A stretch of 50,318 bases of DNA from Chloroflexota bacterium. Its GTDB lineage: Bacteria > Chloroflexota > Limnocylindria > P2-11E. Made by a program: the position numbers and the translations under genes. The notes beneath the pieces are model-generated. The model worked only from the letters and a program-made list of their open reading frames with translations, was not told where the DNA came from and did no database searches. The stretch lies in NCBI GenBank assembly GCA_005881885.1, contig VBDX01000132.1:1-50318 (forward strand), read 5' to 3'. This document shows, piece by piece, positions 27,501 through 35,338 of the stretch. How positions within the stretch are numbered: position 1 is the first letter of the stretch; every line of letters starts with the position of its first letter.

Positions 27501-27887
27501 ATTGCGGCGGACGCGCTGTCCGATGTGGCGTCGACGACATGCACCGACATCGATGGGCCGGCGTACTCCTTCGGGCTCGGGGCTCACACCTTCTCGGCGA
27601 CAGCGACGGACAATGCCGGAAACGCGGGCGAAGGCTCGACGACCTTCACCGTCGTGGTGAACGAGTCCGGCCTCTGCACGCTGGCCCGCCGCTTCGTTTC
27701 CAAGGACGGCGTCGCGAGGTCGCTCTGCGCGAAGCTCGACAGCGCCGCGGCGGCCCGCGAGCGCGGGAGCCTCACCGCCGAACGCAACATCCTCGATGCC
27801 TTCGCGAATGAGGTCAGCGCGCAGCGTGGGAAGTCGATCATCAACGACGACGCGAACGTCCTGATGGGGCTCGCCGCGAGGGTCTAA
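24519..27887 (+). CDS. Secreted ExeM/NucH-like nuclease with lamin-tail and FIMAH domains
   Basis: This 1122-residue exported protein has a signal peptide to about residue 35 (cleavage near AAAAS). A lamin-tail domain follows (about 38-200, VISQIYGGGGN), then an Ig-like Big_5 domain (about 215-327), an OB-like region (about 330-570) and an endonuclease/exonuclease/phosphatase domain (about 587-890). That domain has FNVENLD, ALEEVQD, GNHFNSK, GDLNDF, IDHIL and SDHEPQ, all key catalytic positions. An Ig-like region follows, and the last 70 residues match a FIMAH domain (LDAFANEV, AQRGKSI). It probably degrades extracellular DNA. An alternative ATG at 24537 has a better purine-rich site. Confidence 0.88.
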   Translation: MFVRVGMFRRRSLAFLVFFSMVVTVLPFAEQAAAASPDIVISQIYGGGGNAGATLRNDFIELFNRGASAVNVNGWSVQYAASAGTTWQKTALTNVTLQPGQYYLVQEAQGAGGTQNLPTPDATGTIAMSATAGKVALLNNNTTLPTGTSCPSAATVIDFVGYGSAANCFEGNGPTATLSNTTAALRSGSGCVETDNNAADFVVGGPNPRNSASPLGNCNDQPPDVSGTVPSAGASGVAFNANISVTFSEPVTVTVPWFTISCSLSGAHRAASTGGPTTFSLDPTADFVGSETCTVTILAAQVADQDLIDPPDTMAANYVFNFTTTAATRRIHEIQGAAHRSPFEGQPVGNVAGIVTFRISNGFFMQDPAPDDDPETSEGIFVFTSSLPSVSVGDSVTVNGSVFEFRASSTNLTITELISPSIAVLSSGNPLPPPTVWTPPSEIIEDDATGDVEISAVFDPATDGIDYAESLEGMRVEIDDATATGPSISFTSSQTTEVSLVNPNAGIRTPRGGVVIRATDFNPERLILQAVLGTLPNVNVGDRIAGATVGVLDYNFGNYKLRPTQAFVFVSGGLTKETTAAPIGDQLAVATFNVENLDPTDGPAKFDGLAHVLVDNLRSPDVVALEEVQDNTGPVNDGTVNSDATLNTLVAAIHAAGGPDYEYRYVSPEDGRDGGEPGGNIRVAFLFRIDRGLAFVDRSGAGPLTANAVVGTGAATRLQYSPGRIAPTNTAWTSSRKPLAAEFTFQGHRLFVIGNHFNSKGGDQPHYGRFQPPVRSSEVQRHQQAALVNNFVGQILGADPFAEVIVLGDLNDFQFSDTLSIVEGGVLHALVDTLPIAEQYTYDFDGNSQAIDHILLDANLFDHAQYAYDIVHANSEFAVKVSDHEPQVVRIGLPQPTISAARSPAANTAGWNNSDVTVSFTCLDPLSALAACPAQVIVSAEGRDQSVTGSSTLKGGGTVAATVTGISIDKTKPVVSYIGNAGTYGAEETVHIRCIAADALSDVASTTCTDIDGPAYSFGLGAHTFSATATDNAGNAGEGSTTFTVVVNESGLCTLARRFVSKDGVARSLCAKLDSAAAARERGSLTAERNILDAFANEVSAQRGKSIINDDANVLMGLAARV

Positions 27888-28306
27888 CCGTGGCGTGGCG
27901 GCGCGAGCTGCCGTTGGACGGCAATGATGTCGAACCACGCCGACTCGCGTGCGATGAGCCCATCGTGGAATTCGAAGATGCGAAGGATCCGGAACCGGAC
28001 CGGCCGGCTGTACCCCTCCATGTCGAACGGACGTCCGTGCGCGTAGCCGTCGACGAGCGACTCATCGATCACGAAGTCATTCCCGTACAGCCGGCGGATC
28101 GGCAGGATCTTGGTGTGCTCGAGGTCGGGAAGCGATTCCCGGTAGAACGCCCCGACCGCAAGCTTGCCACGCAGCGGGTTCGGATCGCGCCCGACGGCGT
28201 CATGTTCGACGTCCTCGGTATAGGTGGCGAGGACGCCCTCGACGTCGCGCTTCTGCTGCGCTGCGAAGTGGCGTTCCAGCAGACGATCCATCTCGTCCTT
28301 CGTCAT
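27884..28306 (-). CDS. SnoaL/NTF2-like protein
   Basis: This 140-residue protein has the NTF2-like cone fold pattern: an N-terminal helix (LLERHFAAQQKRDVEGVLATY), TEDVEHD, and late strands RFRILRIFEFHDGLIARES. It has no unique catalytic residue, and such proteins serve as isomerases, polyketide cyclases or binding proteins. Its stop and the stop of the convergent nuclease share CTAA. Confidence 0.7.
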   Translation of the reverse strand: MTKDEMDRLLERHFAAQQKRDVEGVLATYTEDVEHDAVGRDPNPLRGKLAVGAFYRESLPDLEHTKILPIRRLYGNDFVIDESLVDGYAHGRPFDMEGYSRPVRFRILRIFEFHDGLIARESAWFDIIAVQRQLAPPRHG

Positions 28307-28369
28307 CCGGCGAGATGCTACAAACCCGCTGCCTAGTCTCCTGCGCGCTGGCCCGCGCGAGGGTCGTGC

Positions 28370-28723
28370 CTAGTGAATCACCCGACGCATCGTCTTAGTG
28401 AGTTCGTGTAGATCGAACGGCTTCGCGAGGTAGGCGTCGGCGCCCACCTTCAGCGACCACTTTCCCGTTGCCGCGCCGGAAATGACGATGACGGGCAGCG
28501 AAGCGTGAGTCTGCGACTCGCGGACCTCGCGCAGCACCGCGTAACCGTCCTTCACAGGCAATCGCAGATCCAGAATCATCCCGGCGGGCTTCGCATGCCC
28601 CAATTGCTCGATCGCCTCGACGCCGTTCGCGGCTTCCAAGACGTCATAGCCGAGCTCTTTGAGGGTCTCGGCGCAGACCCGACGGAGGTCCGGGTCGTCC
28701 TCGACAAGCAGGACCTGTTTCAT
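28370..28723 (-). CDS. Stand-alone receiver, last gene of the signalling operon
   Basis: This 117-residue receiver domain has VEDDPDLRR, phospho-acceptor Asp52 (MILDLRLPVKDG) and Lys101 (LAKPFD). Its ATG overlaps the stop of the EAL-peptidase gene, so the two are co-translated. With no output domain, a direct interaction with the EAL-peptidase or a shared kinase is likely (inference). Confidence 0.9.
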   Translation of the reverse strand: MKQVLLVEDDPDLRRVCAETLKELGYDVLEAANGVEAIEQLGHAKPAGMILDLRLPVKDGYAVLREVRESQTHASLPVIVISGAATGKWSLKVGADAYLAKPFDLHELTKTMRRVIH

Positions 28724-30762
28724 CGCCTCGCCGAGACGTCGAACGCGCCGGTCGCGGCTCCGCCTGGACCCACGACTCGCACGCCGTACCGACCGGGCGG
28801 CGCAGTCTCTCCGAAAGCCGCGGAATACATTCCGTACTTGTCGGTCACACCCGCGTACTTCACTTCGTAATCGACTCCCGTGATCGTTATCTCGATGGAG
28901 CTCCGAGCTTTCAGGCCGGAAACCGTCCAGCGCACTCCTTCACTCGCCTGCTGGTGCGAGACACTCGGGCTCGCGTTCTCCGCCGCCAGCCGCGCCGGGA
29001 ACGCGCGCTCGAAATCCGGCAGCGACTCGCCCGCAACTTGCGCGTAAGCCTGCGCGAACGTCGTCCCGCGTCTGGTCTCCTCAAAGGCCTGCGTGAGACC
29101 GTCGTGAGAAATGCGCTCGCGGAGCAGTCGCGCGGCTTCGGCGGCGACCGTATACGCCTCACCGCTCAGCGCGGCGTTCTGCTGAGCCCACTGCGTGCCT
29201 GACTCCAGGCGATCGAGCGAAATCTTGCCCTCGGCGAGCATCGTCATCGTGATCGCGGTGCCGCGGGTCGCAGCCTCGGGGGCGTCCCCGCGCTCCTCCA
29301 GCGTCGCGAGGCCCTCGTCGAGCCAAGCCGGCATGCTGGCGTCGGCGCCGACGATCTGATGGATCAGCGCATGCGTCAGCTCGTGTCGCACGATCGCGAG
29401 GTCGCCCTCGCTCTTCACGTTCTGAAGGTTGATGACGATCGCGCCCTGTCGCGGAAGGGTGATGCCGCCATTTGCCGCTGCGAGGAGGCCGGCGTCCGTC
29501 ATCCGGACACCGAAGAGCTGCTGTAGACCGAGCGCGAAGCTTGAGCGTGTCGCGAACACATAGATAGCCGGCCGCTCATCGAACTGCCGGCCGTAGTCCA
29601 TCTCGACCCGGCCGAGGTCGCGGTCGACGGCGCTCGCCAGCCGAGCCCGCATCTCTGAGCTGACGCTCGCTTCGACGTAGAGGTCGGCACCCTCGGCCGT
29701 CTCGGCGACGAAGCTGTGTCCCGTCCGTTCGTGGAGGAAATCGAGCAGGGAGATCGACGACGCCCGCGGCGTCGTTGGAAGCTCCAGCGTGCAGCACGAG
29801 GGGACGAAGCCGCGGACTTCCATGGGCGCGCGGCCGAGAGAGCTGCCGCCGGACGCTCCGGAGGCCTTGCTGCCGCCCACATACGCCGTCAGCGCGAGCG
29901 CTCCGCCGAAGGCGAGCCCGACAGCGGCGCGCTGCCACGGGGCGATGCGACTCGCGGCGAGCGGTCGGCTGAGCCAGTGTCCCTGCGCCAGATCGCAGGA
30001 CATCGTGACGATCCGATCCCGCGTCAGCAGGTCTTCCACACCGACGGCCACCGTGGTCAGCCGAAGGTCGCGCGCGAGCTCGATCAGGGCTCGCGCATCC
30101 TGCTCCGCCGCGGCATCCGTCGCGATCCGGCGCACGAGATCGCGCGAGATCTTCAGCTCGTCCAGATCACGGGCAAGAAGTCGCCCGGGTACGTCCGCGG
30201 GCGTGACGGCGTCCAGCGAGACGCGTCCACCCGCCGTGACGAGACCTCGCAGTGCGGCGCGGATCGCGGCATCGCCCGAGTGGAAGGCGCGAGGCGTGAT
30301 CTCGAAGGTGAATCCCGAAGGATCCGCTCCGAATTGCCGCATGAGCCCGACTGCATAGTCGACAAGCGTTCCGTCAACGAGCTCCGGCCCCGCCACATTG
30401 ACGGACACGCCGATCTCCAGGCCACCCTTGCGCCACTCCGTGGATTGGCGAACGGCTTCGTGGACCACCCAGCGCCCGATCTCGCCGAGCTGTCCAGTCT
30501 CTTCCGCGATCCGGATGAGCTCGCTGGGGTGGACAAGTCCGCGTCGGGTGCGCCAGCGAAGGAGCGCTTCGACGCGCCGGCACTCACCGCTCCGTAGGTC
30601 GACGATGGGCTGGTAATGAAGGACGAGCTCGTTCTCGTGCAATGCGCGCTCGAGGTCGCTCGCGGCGACTGCCCGTTTCGCGATACGCAGGTCAGCCCAC
30701 CGCTGAGGCAGATCCGCGCGCGCGAGCTCCTCGATGACGCGCGGTCGCGATGACCGCTTCAT
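28720..30762 (-). CDS. Degenerate EAL domain fused through a TM helix to HExxH metallopeptidase
   Basis: This 680-residue protein has an unusual layout. Residues about 35-272 are an EAL domain that keeps EALLRW (Glu65), VNVAG, FEIT, LK and QG. The DDFG loop reads DAVT, KID reads KIS, and the base Glu of AEGVE is Val240, so hydrolysis of c-di-GMP is unlikely and binding is plausible. One TM helix (about 278-297) follows. The outside part has HELTH (460-464) with a third ligand in WLDEGLA (Glu483), a gluzincin pattern of peptidase-MA-like proteins. Residues about 610-680 form a beta-rich end domain. The start ATG overlaps the HD-GYP stop. No characterised protein of this architecture is known to me. 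Confidence 0.82.
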   Translation of the reverse strand: MKRSSRPRVIEELARADLPQRWADLRIAKRAVAASDLERALHENELVLHYQPIVDLRSGECRRVEALLRWRTRRGLVHPSELIRIAEETGQLGEIGRWVVHEAVRQSTEWRKGGLEIGVSVNVAGPELVDGTLVDYAVGLMRQFGADPSGFTFEITPRAFHSGDAAIRAALRGLVTAGGRVSLDAVTPADVPGRLLARDLDELKISRDLVRRIATDAAAEQDARALIELARDLRLTTVAVGVEDLLTRDRIVTMSCDLAQGHWLSRPLAASRIAPWQRAAVGLAFGGALALTAYVGGSKASGASGGSSLGRAPMEVRGFVPSCCTLELPTTPRASSISLLDFLHERTGHSFVAETAEGADLYVEASVSSEMRARLASAVDRDLGRVEMDYGRQFDERPAIYVFATRSSFALGLQQLFGVRMTDAGLLAAANGGITLPRQGAIVINLQNVKSEGDLAIVRHELTHALIHQIVGADASMPAWLDEGLATLEERGDAPEAATRGTAITMTMLAEGKISLDRLESGTQWAQQNAALSGEAYTVAAEAARLLRERISHDGLTQAFEETRRGTTFAQAYAQVAGESLPDFERAFPARLAAENASPSVSHQQASEGVRWTVSGLKARSSIEITITGVDYEVKYAGVTDKYGMYSAAFGETAPPGRYGVRVVGPGGAATGAFDVSARR

Positions 30763-31772
30763 GCTCGGGCCGCGAGCTGCCTGTCCGCGACACGCTCTTG
30801 CAGTCCCTGGTCGAGGAGTGCCGCAAAGATCTCGACGAGGGCGGCATCCCACTGCTTGCCGCTCCCCGACTCCATGCGTCCGCGTGCTTCTTCGAAACCG
30901 AGGCCCGCCCGGTACGGGCGGTCGCTGACCATGGCATCCCACCCGTCGGCGATCGCGACGACCCGTGCGCCGAGCGGGATGGCCGACCCGCCGAGGTGAT
31001 CCGGATAGCCCGCACCGTCGACGCGCTCGTGGTGGTGCCGAATGATCGGAAGGTAGTCGGCGACGCTCCGCAGCGAGAGGCAGATCCGCTCGCCTTCGGC
31101 GGAGTGCTCACGCATCCTCGCGAACTCTTGATCGTTCAGAGGTCCGGGTTTGAGCAGGATCGCGTCGGGGATTGCGATCTTGCCGAGATCGTGTAGGACC
31201 CCGCCTTCGTAGAGCAGGTCGTTGTCCTCTGAGTGAAGGCCGAAGGCCTCACCCATCGCCTGCGCGTAGCGACCGACGCGCTCGGCGTGAAAGATCGTGT
31301 AGCGATCGCGGGCCTCGACCGCCCGGGCGAGTGCGAACAAGACCCCCTCGGTCGCGTCGAGGCGTCGGTTCAAGGCGCGCTGGTTGAGCAGCACCTTCGT
31401 GCGAATGAGGAGCTCTTTCGCGTCGAACGGCTTGCTCAGGAAGTCGTCGGCGCCCGCGGCGATCCCGCGCAGGCGGGTCTCGCGGTCGCTCGAGGCGGTG
31501 AGAATGACGATCGGGATCAGCCGCCGTACGGGATGCGCCTTGAGACGCTCGCATACGGCGATCCCGTCCAGCCTGGGCATGTCGATGTCGAGCAGCACCA
31601 GGTCCGGTTCCTCGGCGGCCACCGCGTCGAGCGCCTCGTATCCGTCGCGCGCCTGCCGCACGTCGTAACCGAGCTCGATCAGGTGTCCTTCGAGCAGCTC
31701 GCGGTTCGCCTCGACGTCGTCGACGACCAGGACGATCGGCGCTCGCGGCGGGACGAGCCTCGGGACGCTCAT
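30759..31772 (-). CDS. Receiver-HD-GYP response regulator
   Basis: This 337-residue protein has a receiver at residues 13-130 (VVDDVEANRE, phospho-acceptor Asp62, LSKPFD) and then an HD-GYP domain with HDLGKIAIPD, HHHERVDGAGYP and ADGWDAMVSDRPYR all intact. It is a predicted phosphorylation-controlled c-di-GMP phosphodiesterase of the RpfG class. Overlaps of 4 bases on both sides tie it to the neighbouring signalling genes; the hybrid kinase upstream is the likely partner. Confidence 0.93.
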   Translation of the reverse strand: MSVPRLVPPRAPIVLVVDDVEANRELLEGHLIELGYDVRQARDGYEALDAVAAEEPDLVLLDIDMPRLDGIAVCERLKAHPVRRLIPIVILTASSDRETRLRGIAAGADDFLSKPFDAKELLIRTKVLLNQRALNRRLDATEGVLFALARAVEARDRYTIFHAERVGRYAQAMGEAFGLHSEDNDLLYEGGVLHDLGKIAIPDAILLKPGPLNDQEFARMREHSAEGERICLSLRSVADYLPIIRHHHERVDGAGYPDHLGGSAIPLGARVVAIADGWDAMVSDRPYRAGLGFEEARGRMESGSGKQWDAALVEIFAALLDQGLQERVADRQLAARA

Positions 31773-32182
31773 CCGGTCACCGCGCCACCGGCTGGGTCCC
31801 GCCGGTGGCGCGGCGCGGATTGGGGGGTGGGTGGGTGAGCCAGTGAGTTGACAGCCGACCGCAGATCGGCGGGCGCGATGGGCTTTGACCAGAAGAGCAC
31901 GAAGCCCGCTTCCTTGGTCCGGGCGACCTCCTCCGGAAGCACGGAGGCGCTCAACGCGACGATCGGGATCTCAAGCCCTCGCGCACGCAGGTTCCGGCAG
32001 ACCTCGATGCCGCTCCGCTTGGGAAGCTGGATGTCGAGCAGGATGAGGTCGAACCGCTCAGCGAGGGCGCGCGCTTCTCCCGCCGGCCCGTCGCGCTCGA
32101 CGACGACCTCATGGTCAGCCTCGAGCGCGGCCACGAATAGCTCGACATTCATCGGGTCATCCTCAACGAGGAGAATGCGCAA
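31769..32182 (-). CDS. Receiver-only response regulator
   Basis: This 137-residue protein has VEDDPMNVELF, phospho-acceptor Asp50 (LILLDIQLPKRSG) and Lys in FWSKPI, typical of CheY-like receivers paired with hybrid kinases. The last 20 residues are a Pro/Arg-rich tail. The gene starts inside the 3' end of the hybrid kinase gene (20-base overlap) and ends in a 4-base overlap with the HD-GYP gene. Confidence 0.88.
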   Translation of the reverse strand: MRILLVEDDPMNVELFVAALEADHEVVVERDGPAGEARALAERFDLILLDIQLPKRSGIEVCRNLRARGLEIPIVALSASVLPEEVARTKEAGFVLFWSKPIAPADLRSAVNSLAHPPTPQSAPRHRRDPAGGAVTG

Positions 32183-34361
32183 ACTCTTTCCCCTTCAGCG
32201 TTGATGGACGACCTGCGCGGGGCTTCAGTCTCTTGAGCCAGGTCTCGAGTCGCAGCCGGTCGATCGGCTTGGTGAGGTAATCATCGGCACCGAGCGCCAG
32301 CGCCGCCGTGGGCTCGGCCTCAACGGTGACGATGATCACCGGGACGCCCGCACGCGAATCGCCCTGCTTGAGGTGAGCGAGGAGCTCCTCGCCGCGGCCG
32401 TCCGGGAGCCTCATATCGAGGACCACGCCGATCGGACGATCACGCAGGACCGCTTCCTTCGCATCGGCGACCCCGCGGACGACTTCGGCGCGTATGTCGC
32501 ACGACGCCGCCACGGCAACGATGAGGTCGGCATCGTGGCGTTCGTCCTCGACGACAAGGATCCGCTCGCCATCGACGGGCTCGGTGTGAACGTTCGGGAG
32601 GACTACGCGGAAGATCGTGCCGTGACCCTCCTCGCTCTCGAAGGAGATCCTGCCCCCCATTTCTTCCACGAGCCGCTTGGTCAGCGCGAGACCGAGTCCG
32701 GTCCCTCCGGCCTCAACGCTTCCCTCGTGAAGCCGTTCGAACACCCCGAAAACGCGATCGCGGGAGTCGCGAGGTATGCCGACGCCGGAGTCAGCGACAG
32801 CGATGTCCAGATCCGTACCCGTCGTCCGCGCGGAGAGCTTGACCGTTCCGCCGTTGGGAGTGAACTTGACGGCGTTCGAGAGCAGGTTGAAGAGGATCTG
32901 ACGGACCCGCGTCTGATCGACGAAGAGGCGCTCTCCGTGCGGAGCCTCGACGTCGAACTTCACACCCTTCGCCTGTGCTGCGCCTCGGGTCCCGGCGCAG
33001 ACCGGCTCCAGGAGGACGTCGAGGGTGACCACTTCCGGCCGAAGCTCGAGTTTTCCGGCCTCGACCTTCGAGAGATCGAGCACGTCGTTGATGAGCTCGA
33101 GCAGGTGCTGGCCCGCCTCGCGGATGTTGCTGAGGAAGCGCTGCTGCCGATCGCTGAGCGAGGGGGCGATCTGTTCGGTGAGCAACCCCGAAAAACCAAG
33201 GATCGCGTTGAGGGGCGTTCGGAGTTCATGGCTCATGTTCGCGAGGAACTCGGACTTCACTCGAGTCGCCTCACTGAGGTCGTGGTTCGCGCTAGCGAGA
33301 TCCGCATAGAGGCGGGCGCCGTCGAGGACGATCGCGGCCTGGTCTGCGAGCAGCTGCACCAGATCCAGATCGTCCGAGGCAAAGAGCGGTGCTTTCCGGC
33401 CGACCACGATGAGCACGCCCATGTCGCGGCCGCGACCAACGATCGGCGCGGCCAGCGCGGCATGTCCGTTCTGTGCGGCGAGCTGGCGACGGCGGCTCGC
33501 GTGGACGCGAAGAGCGAGCTCATGGAGTGATCCGTCGGTCCCGTCGACCGTTGCGAGCGAGTCAGCGTCCTCGTCTGCAAGCGCGACGTGCGCCGATCTC
33601 GACCCGCTCGCTCGCGCGATCGCCGTCTCAAGGTCGCGAACGATGCTCATTCGCTCCTGCAAGGGTGAGATCGCGGCGGCGCTCTCGAGGAATGTACGGA
33701 GCGACGGCTCGCGCCAGGCGCTCCGGAGGAACGCCGGAGGAGCGAATGCGACGAGGTAGCCGGTCGCGGAAATGAGGCTGAGGCTCATGGTGACCGCAGT
33801 CGCGATGGGACCAAGAAGCTGAGTCGCGGTGGCTGCCAGCAAGGTGATGCTGAGGGCGAGCGAGCCGATCGCCGCGGCGGCCATGCGTTTGCGCGCGACT
33901 CCGCGGCTGCGCCGCGCCTCGCGGATGAACGCGACCGCGGCGTATGTCCCGAATCCGAAGAAGTAGAGGACCGCGGCCGCGATCACGACTGGCGCGATCG
34001 CTGTGAAGTCGATAAGCCCGAATGCACCGAGTGGAACCAACAGCACCGCGGCGCCCAGGCCAGCGATGCACGCGCGCATCACCAACGGGCGCACCCCCGC
34101 GAAGTCGTCGACCAGCCGGAGCTGCAGGTACGGAAACGCCATCAGGATCAGCGCGGCGACCAGCCCAAGCGCCGGGGGCAACTGCGTCCCCAGGAGCGAC
34201 GCGACCTGGCTCTGCGCGACCACGAATGCGATCGCTCCGAAGAGCAGGGCTGTGTTCAAGCTTGCTCGCGTCCGCTCCGCCAGCGCCGTGCGAAGCACGA
34301 CCGCGAACACGAGCAGGAACAGAACGTTCGTGACGAGACGAACGAGCTCGGCCGCGCTCAT
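32163..34361 (-). CDS. Hybrid sensor histidine kinase (7TM, GAF, HisKA, HATPase, receiver)
   Basis: This 732-residue protein has about seven hydrophobic helices at residues 5-205, a GAF-like domain at about 235-350, and a HisKA box FLANMSHELRTPLNAIL with His378. An HATPase domain (LLSNAVKFTP, DSGVGIP, GTGLGLALTKR) and a C-terminal receiver (VVEDERHDADL, VVLDMRLPDG, LTKPID) follow. I chose ATG 34361 because a strong GGAGG lies 5 bases upstream; an in-frame ATG at 34397 lacks one. It heads the five-gene signalling operon and probably phosphorylates its downstream receivers. Confidence 0.9.
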   Translation of the reverse strand: MSAAELVRLVTNVLFLLVFAVVLRTALAERTRASLNTALLFGAIAFVVAQSQVASLLGTQLPPALGLVAALILMAFPYLQLRLVDDFAGVRPLVMRACIAGLGAAVLLVPLGAFGLIDFTAIAPVVIAAAVLYFFGFGTYAAVAFIREARRSRGVARKRMAAAAIGSLALSITLLAATATQLLGPIATAVTMSLSLISATGYLVAFAPPAFLRSAWREPSLRTFLESAAAISPLQERMSIVRDLETAIARASGSRSAHVALADEDADSLATVDGTDGSLHELALRVHASRRRQLAAQNGHAALAAPIVGRGRDMGVLIVVGRKAPLFASDDLDLVQLLADQAAIVLDGARLYADLASANHDLSEATRVKSEFLANMSHELRTPLNAILGFSGLLTEQIAPSLSDRQQRFLSNIREAGQHLLELINDVLDLSKVEAGKLELRPEVVTLDVLLEPVCAGTRGAAQAKGVKFDVEAPHGERLFVDQTRVRQILFNLLSNAVKFTPNGGTVKLSARTTGTDLDIAVADSGVGIPRDSRDRVFGVFERLHEGSVEAGGTGLGLALTKRLVEEMGGRISFESEEGHGTIFRVVLPNVHTEPVDGERILVVEDERHDADLIVAVAASCDIRAEVVRGVADAKEAVLRDRPIGVVLDMRLPDGRGEELLAHLKQGDSRAGVPVIIVTVEAEPTAALALGADDYLTKPIDRLRLETWLKRLKPRAGRPSTLKGKEFAHSPR

Positions 34362-34364
34362 CCA

Positions 34365-34371
34365 CACCTCC
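34365..34371 (-). promoter_or_regulatory. Ribosome binding site deciding the hybrid kinase start
   Basis: On the minus strand GGAGGTG precedes ATG 34361 with 5 bases between GGAGG and the start codon. This is a strong Shine-Dalgarno and favours this start over the ATG 12 codons upstream. Confidence 0.75.
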
Positions 34372-34481
34372 GCCAGTAGATCGCCTCGAAGCAACATAAG
34401 GACCAGCAGGGCTGATTAGCGCGCGCCTGCGTGGCACACGCGTATCAGTTAACGGAGACTGTTGTTCTCGCGAGGCAGGTT

Positions 34482-34541
34482 GTACGTCTACGTTCATCCA
34501 GCGGCCGCAAGCAGAACAGTTCGCCCCCGGGTACGTCTACG
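34482..34541. promoter_or_regulatory. Direct repeats in the signalling operon leader
   Basis: GTACGTCTACG occurs at 34482-34492 and again at 34531-34541, 49 bases apart, in the 252-base gap upstream of the hybrid kinase. The second copy is followed by CTACGAAAGTAG, a small inverted repeat. Two identical 11-mers in a leader suggest regulator sites for the operon (inference). No other gene is seen in this gap. Confidence 0.45.
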
Positions 34542-34613
34542 AAAGTAGAGGGACCTCTTTACCGCGCGTTATCCGCATCGCGTCGGACGTCGTCGCGACG
34601 GTCCAGCTCGAGC

Positions 34614-35318
34614 TCAGGCTCTCGGCGCGACCGATGTCGCTGATGCGCGGTCCTCCGGCGGCGCGAAAACGTAGCGGTACGACAGACCCGCGAGCGCCGC
34701 GCCGACGAGCGGGCCGATCACGTAGACGGACCAGTTCTCGTAGAAGTTTGCCGCGACGGCTGGGCCGAGCCAGCGCGCGGGGTTCATCGATGCACCGGTG
34801 ATGCTCCCACCGACAAGGATGTCCGCCGCGACGGTGAGGCCGATGCCGAAGCCGGCGATGCGCGGGGCGAGCGGCGAGACGGCGGTCCCGAAGACGGCCC
34901 AGAGCAGGAAGACGGTGAGGAGAGCCTCCACCACCAGGCCGGTCAGGACCGTGACGCCGCCACCGAGCCCGGGTGTGCCGATGTGCGTCTTGGCGAGGGC
35001 GGTCGGATCGAACTCGAACGCATACCGCAGCGCGAATCCGGCGACGAGCGCGCCGAGGATCTGCGCGACCCAGTAGGTGAGGACCCGCGGCCACGGATGC
35101 TTCCCGGCGACCGCGAGACCGAACGTCGTGGCGGGGTTGAAGTGCCCGCCGGAAAGTGCACCGAACGAGGACACCGCGACCGCGAGGGCGAGGCCGTGCG
35201 CGAGCGCGACGGCGACGAGGTCCTCGCCTTTCGTGGCGACGATCGCTCCCGCGCCGATGAAGAAGAACATGAAAGTTCCCGCGCCTTCGGCGAGGAGCGC
35301 GCGAGTGTGACCGGTCAT
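34614..35318 (-). CDS. Aquaporin/MIP-family channel
   Basis: This 234-residue membrane protein has six hydrophobic helices and the two half-helix NPA motifs, HFNPATT in the first half and SMNPARW in the second, with the selectivity-filter Arg following the second NPA. It is predicted to conduct water or small neutral solutes such as glycerol; the filter does not decide which. It is divergent from the lamin-tail-like gene with 20 bases between starts. Confidence 0.92.
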   Translation of the reverse strand: MTGHTRALLAEGAGTFMFFFIGAGAIVATKGEDLVAVALAHGLALAVAVSSFGALSGGHFNPATTFGLAVAGKHPWPRVLTYWVAQILGALVAGFALRYAFEFDPTALAKTHIGTPGLGGGVTVLTGLVVEALLTVFLLWAVFGTAVSPLAPRIAGFGIGLTVAADILVGGSITGASMNPARWLGPAVAANFYENWSVYVIGPLVGAALAGLSYRYVFAPPEDRASATSVAPRA

Positions 35319-35338
35319 GCGGCGGCTATTCTGCACAG

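Noticed and set aside
28720-30762. Active c-di-GMP phosphodiesterase
   Set aside because: The DDFG, KID and AEGVE residues needed for metal binding and catalysis are replaced, so an active EAL enzyme is unlikely.
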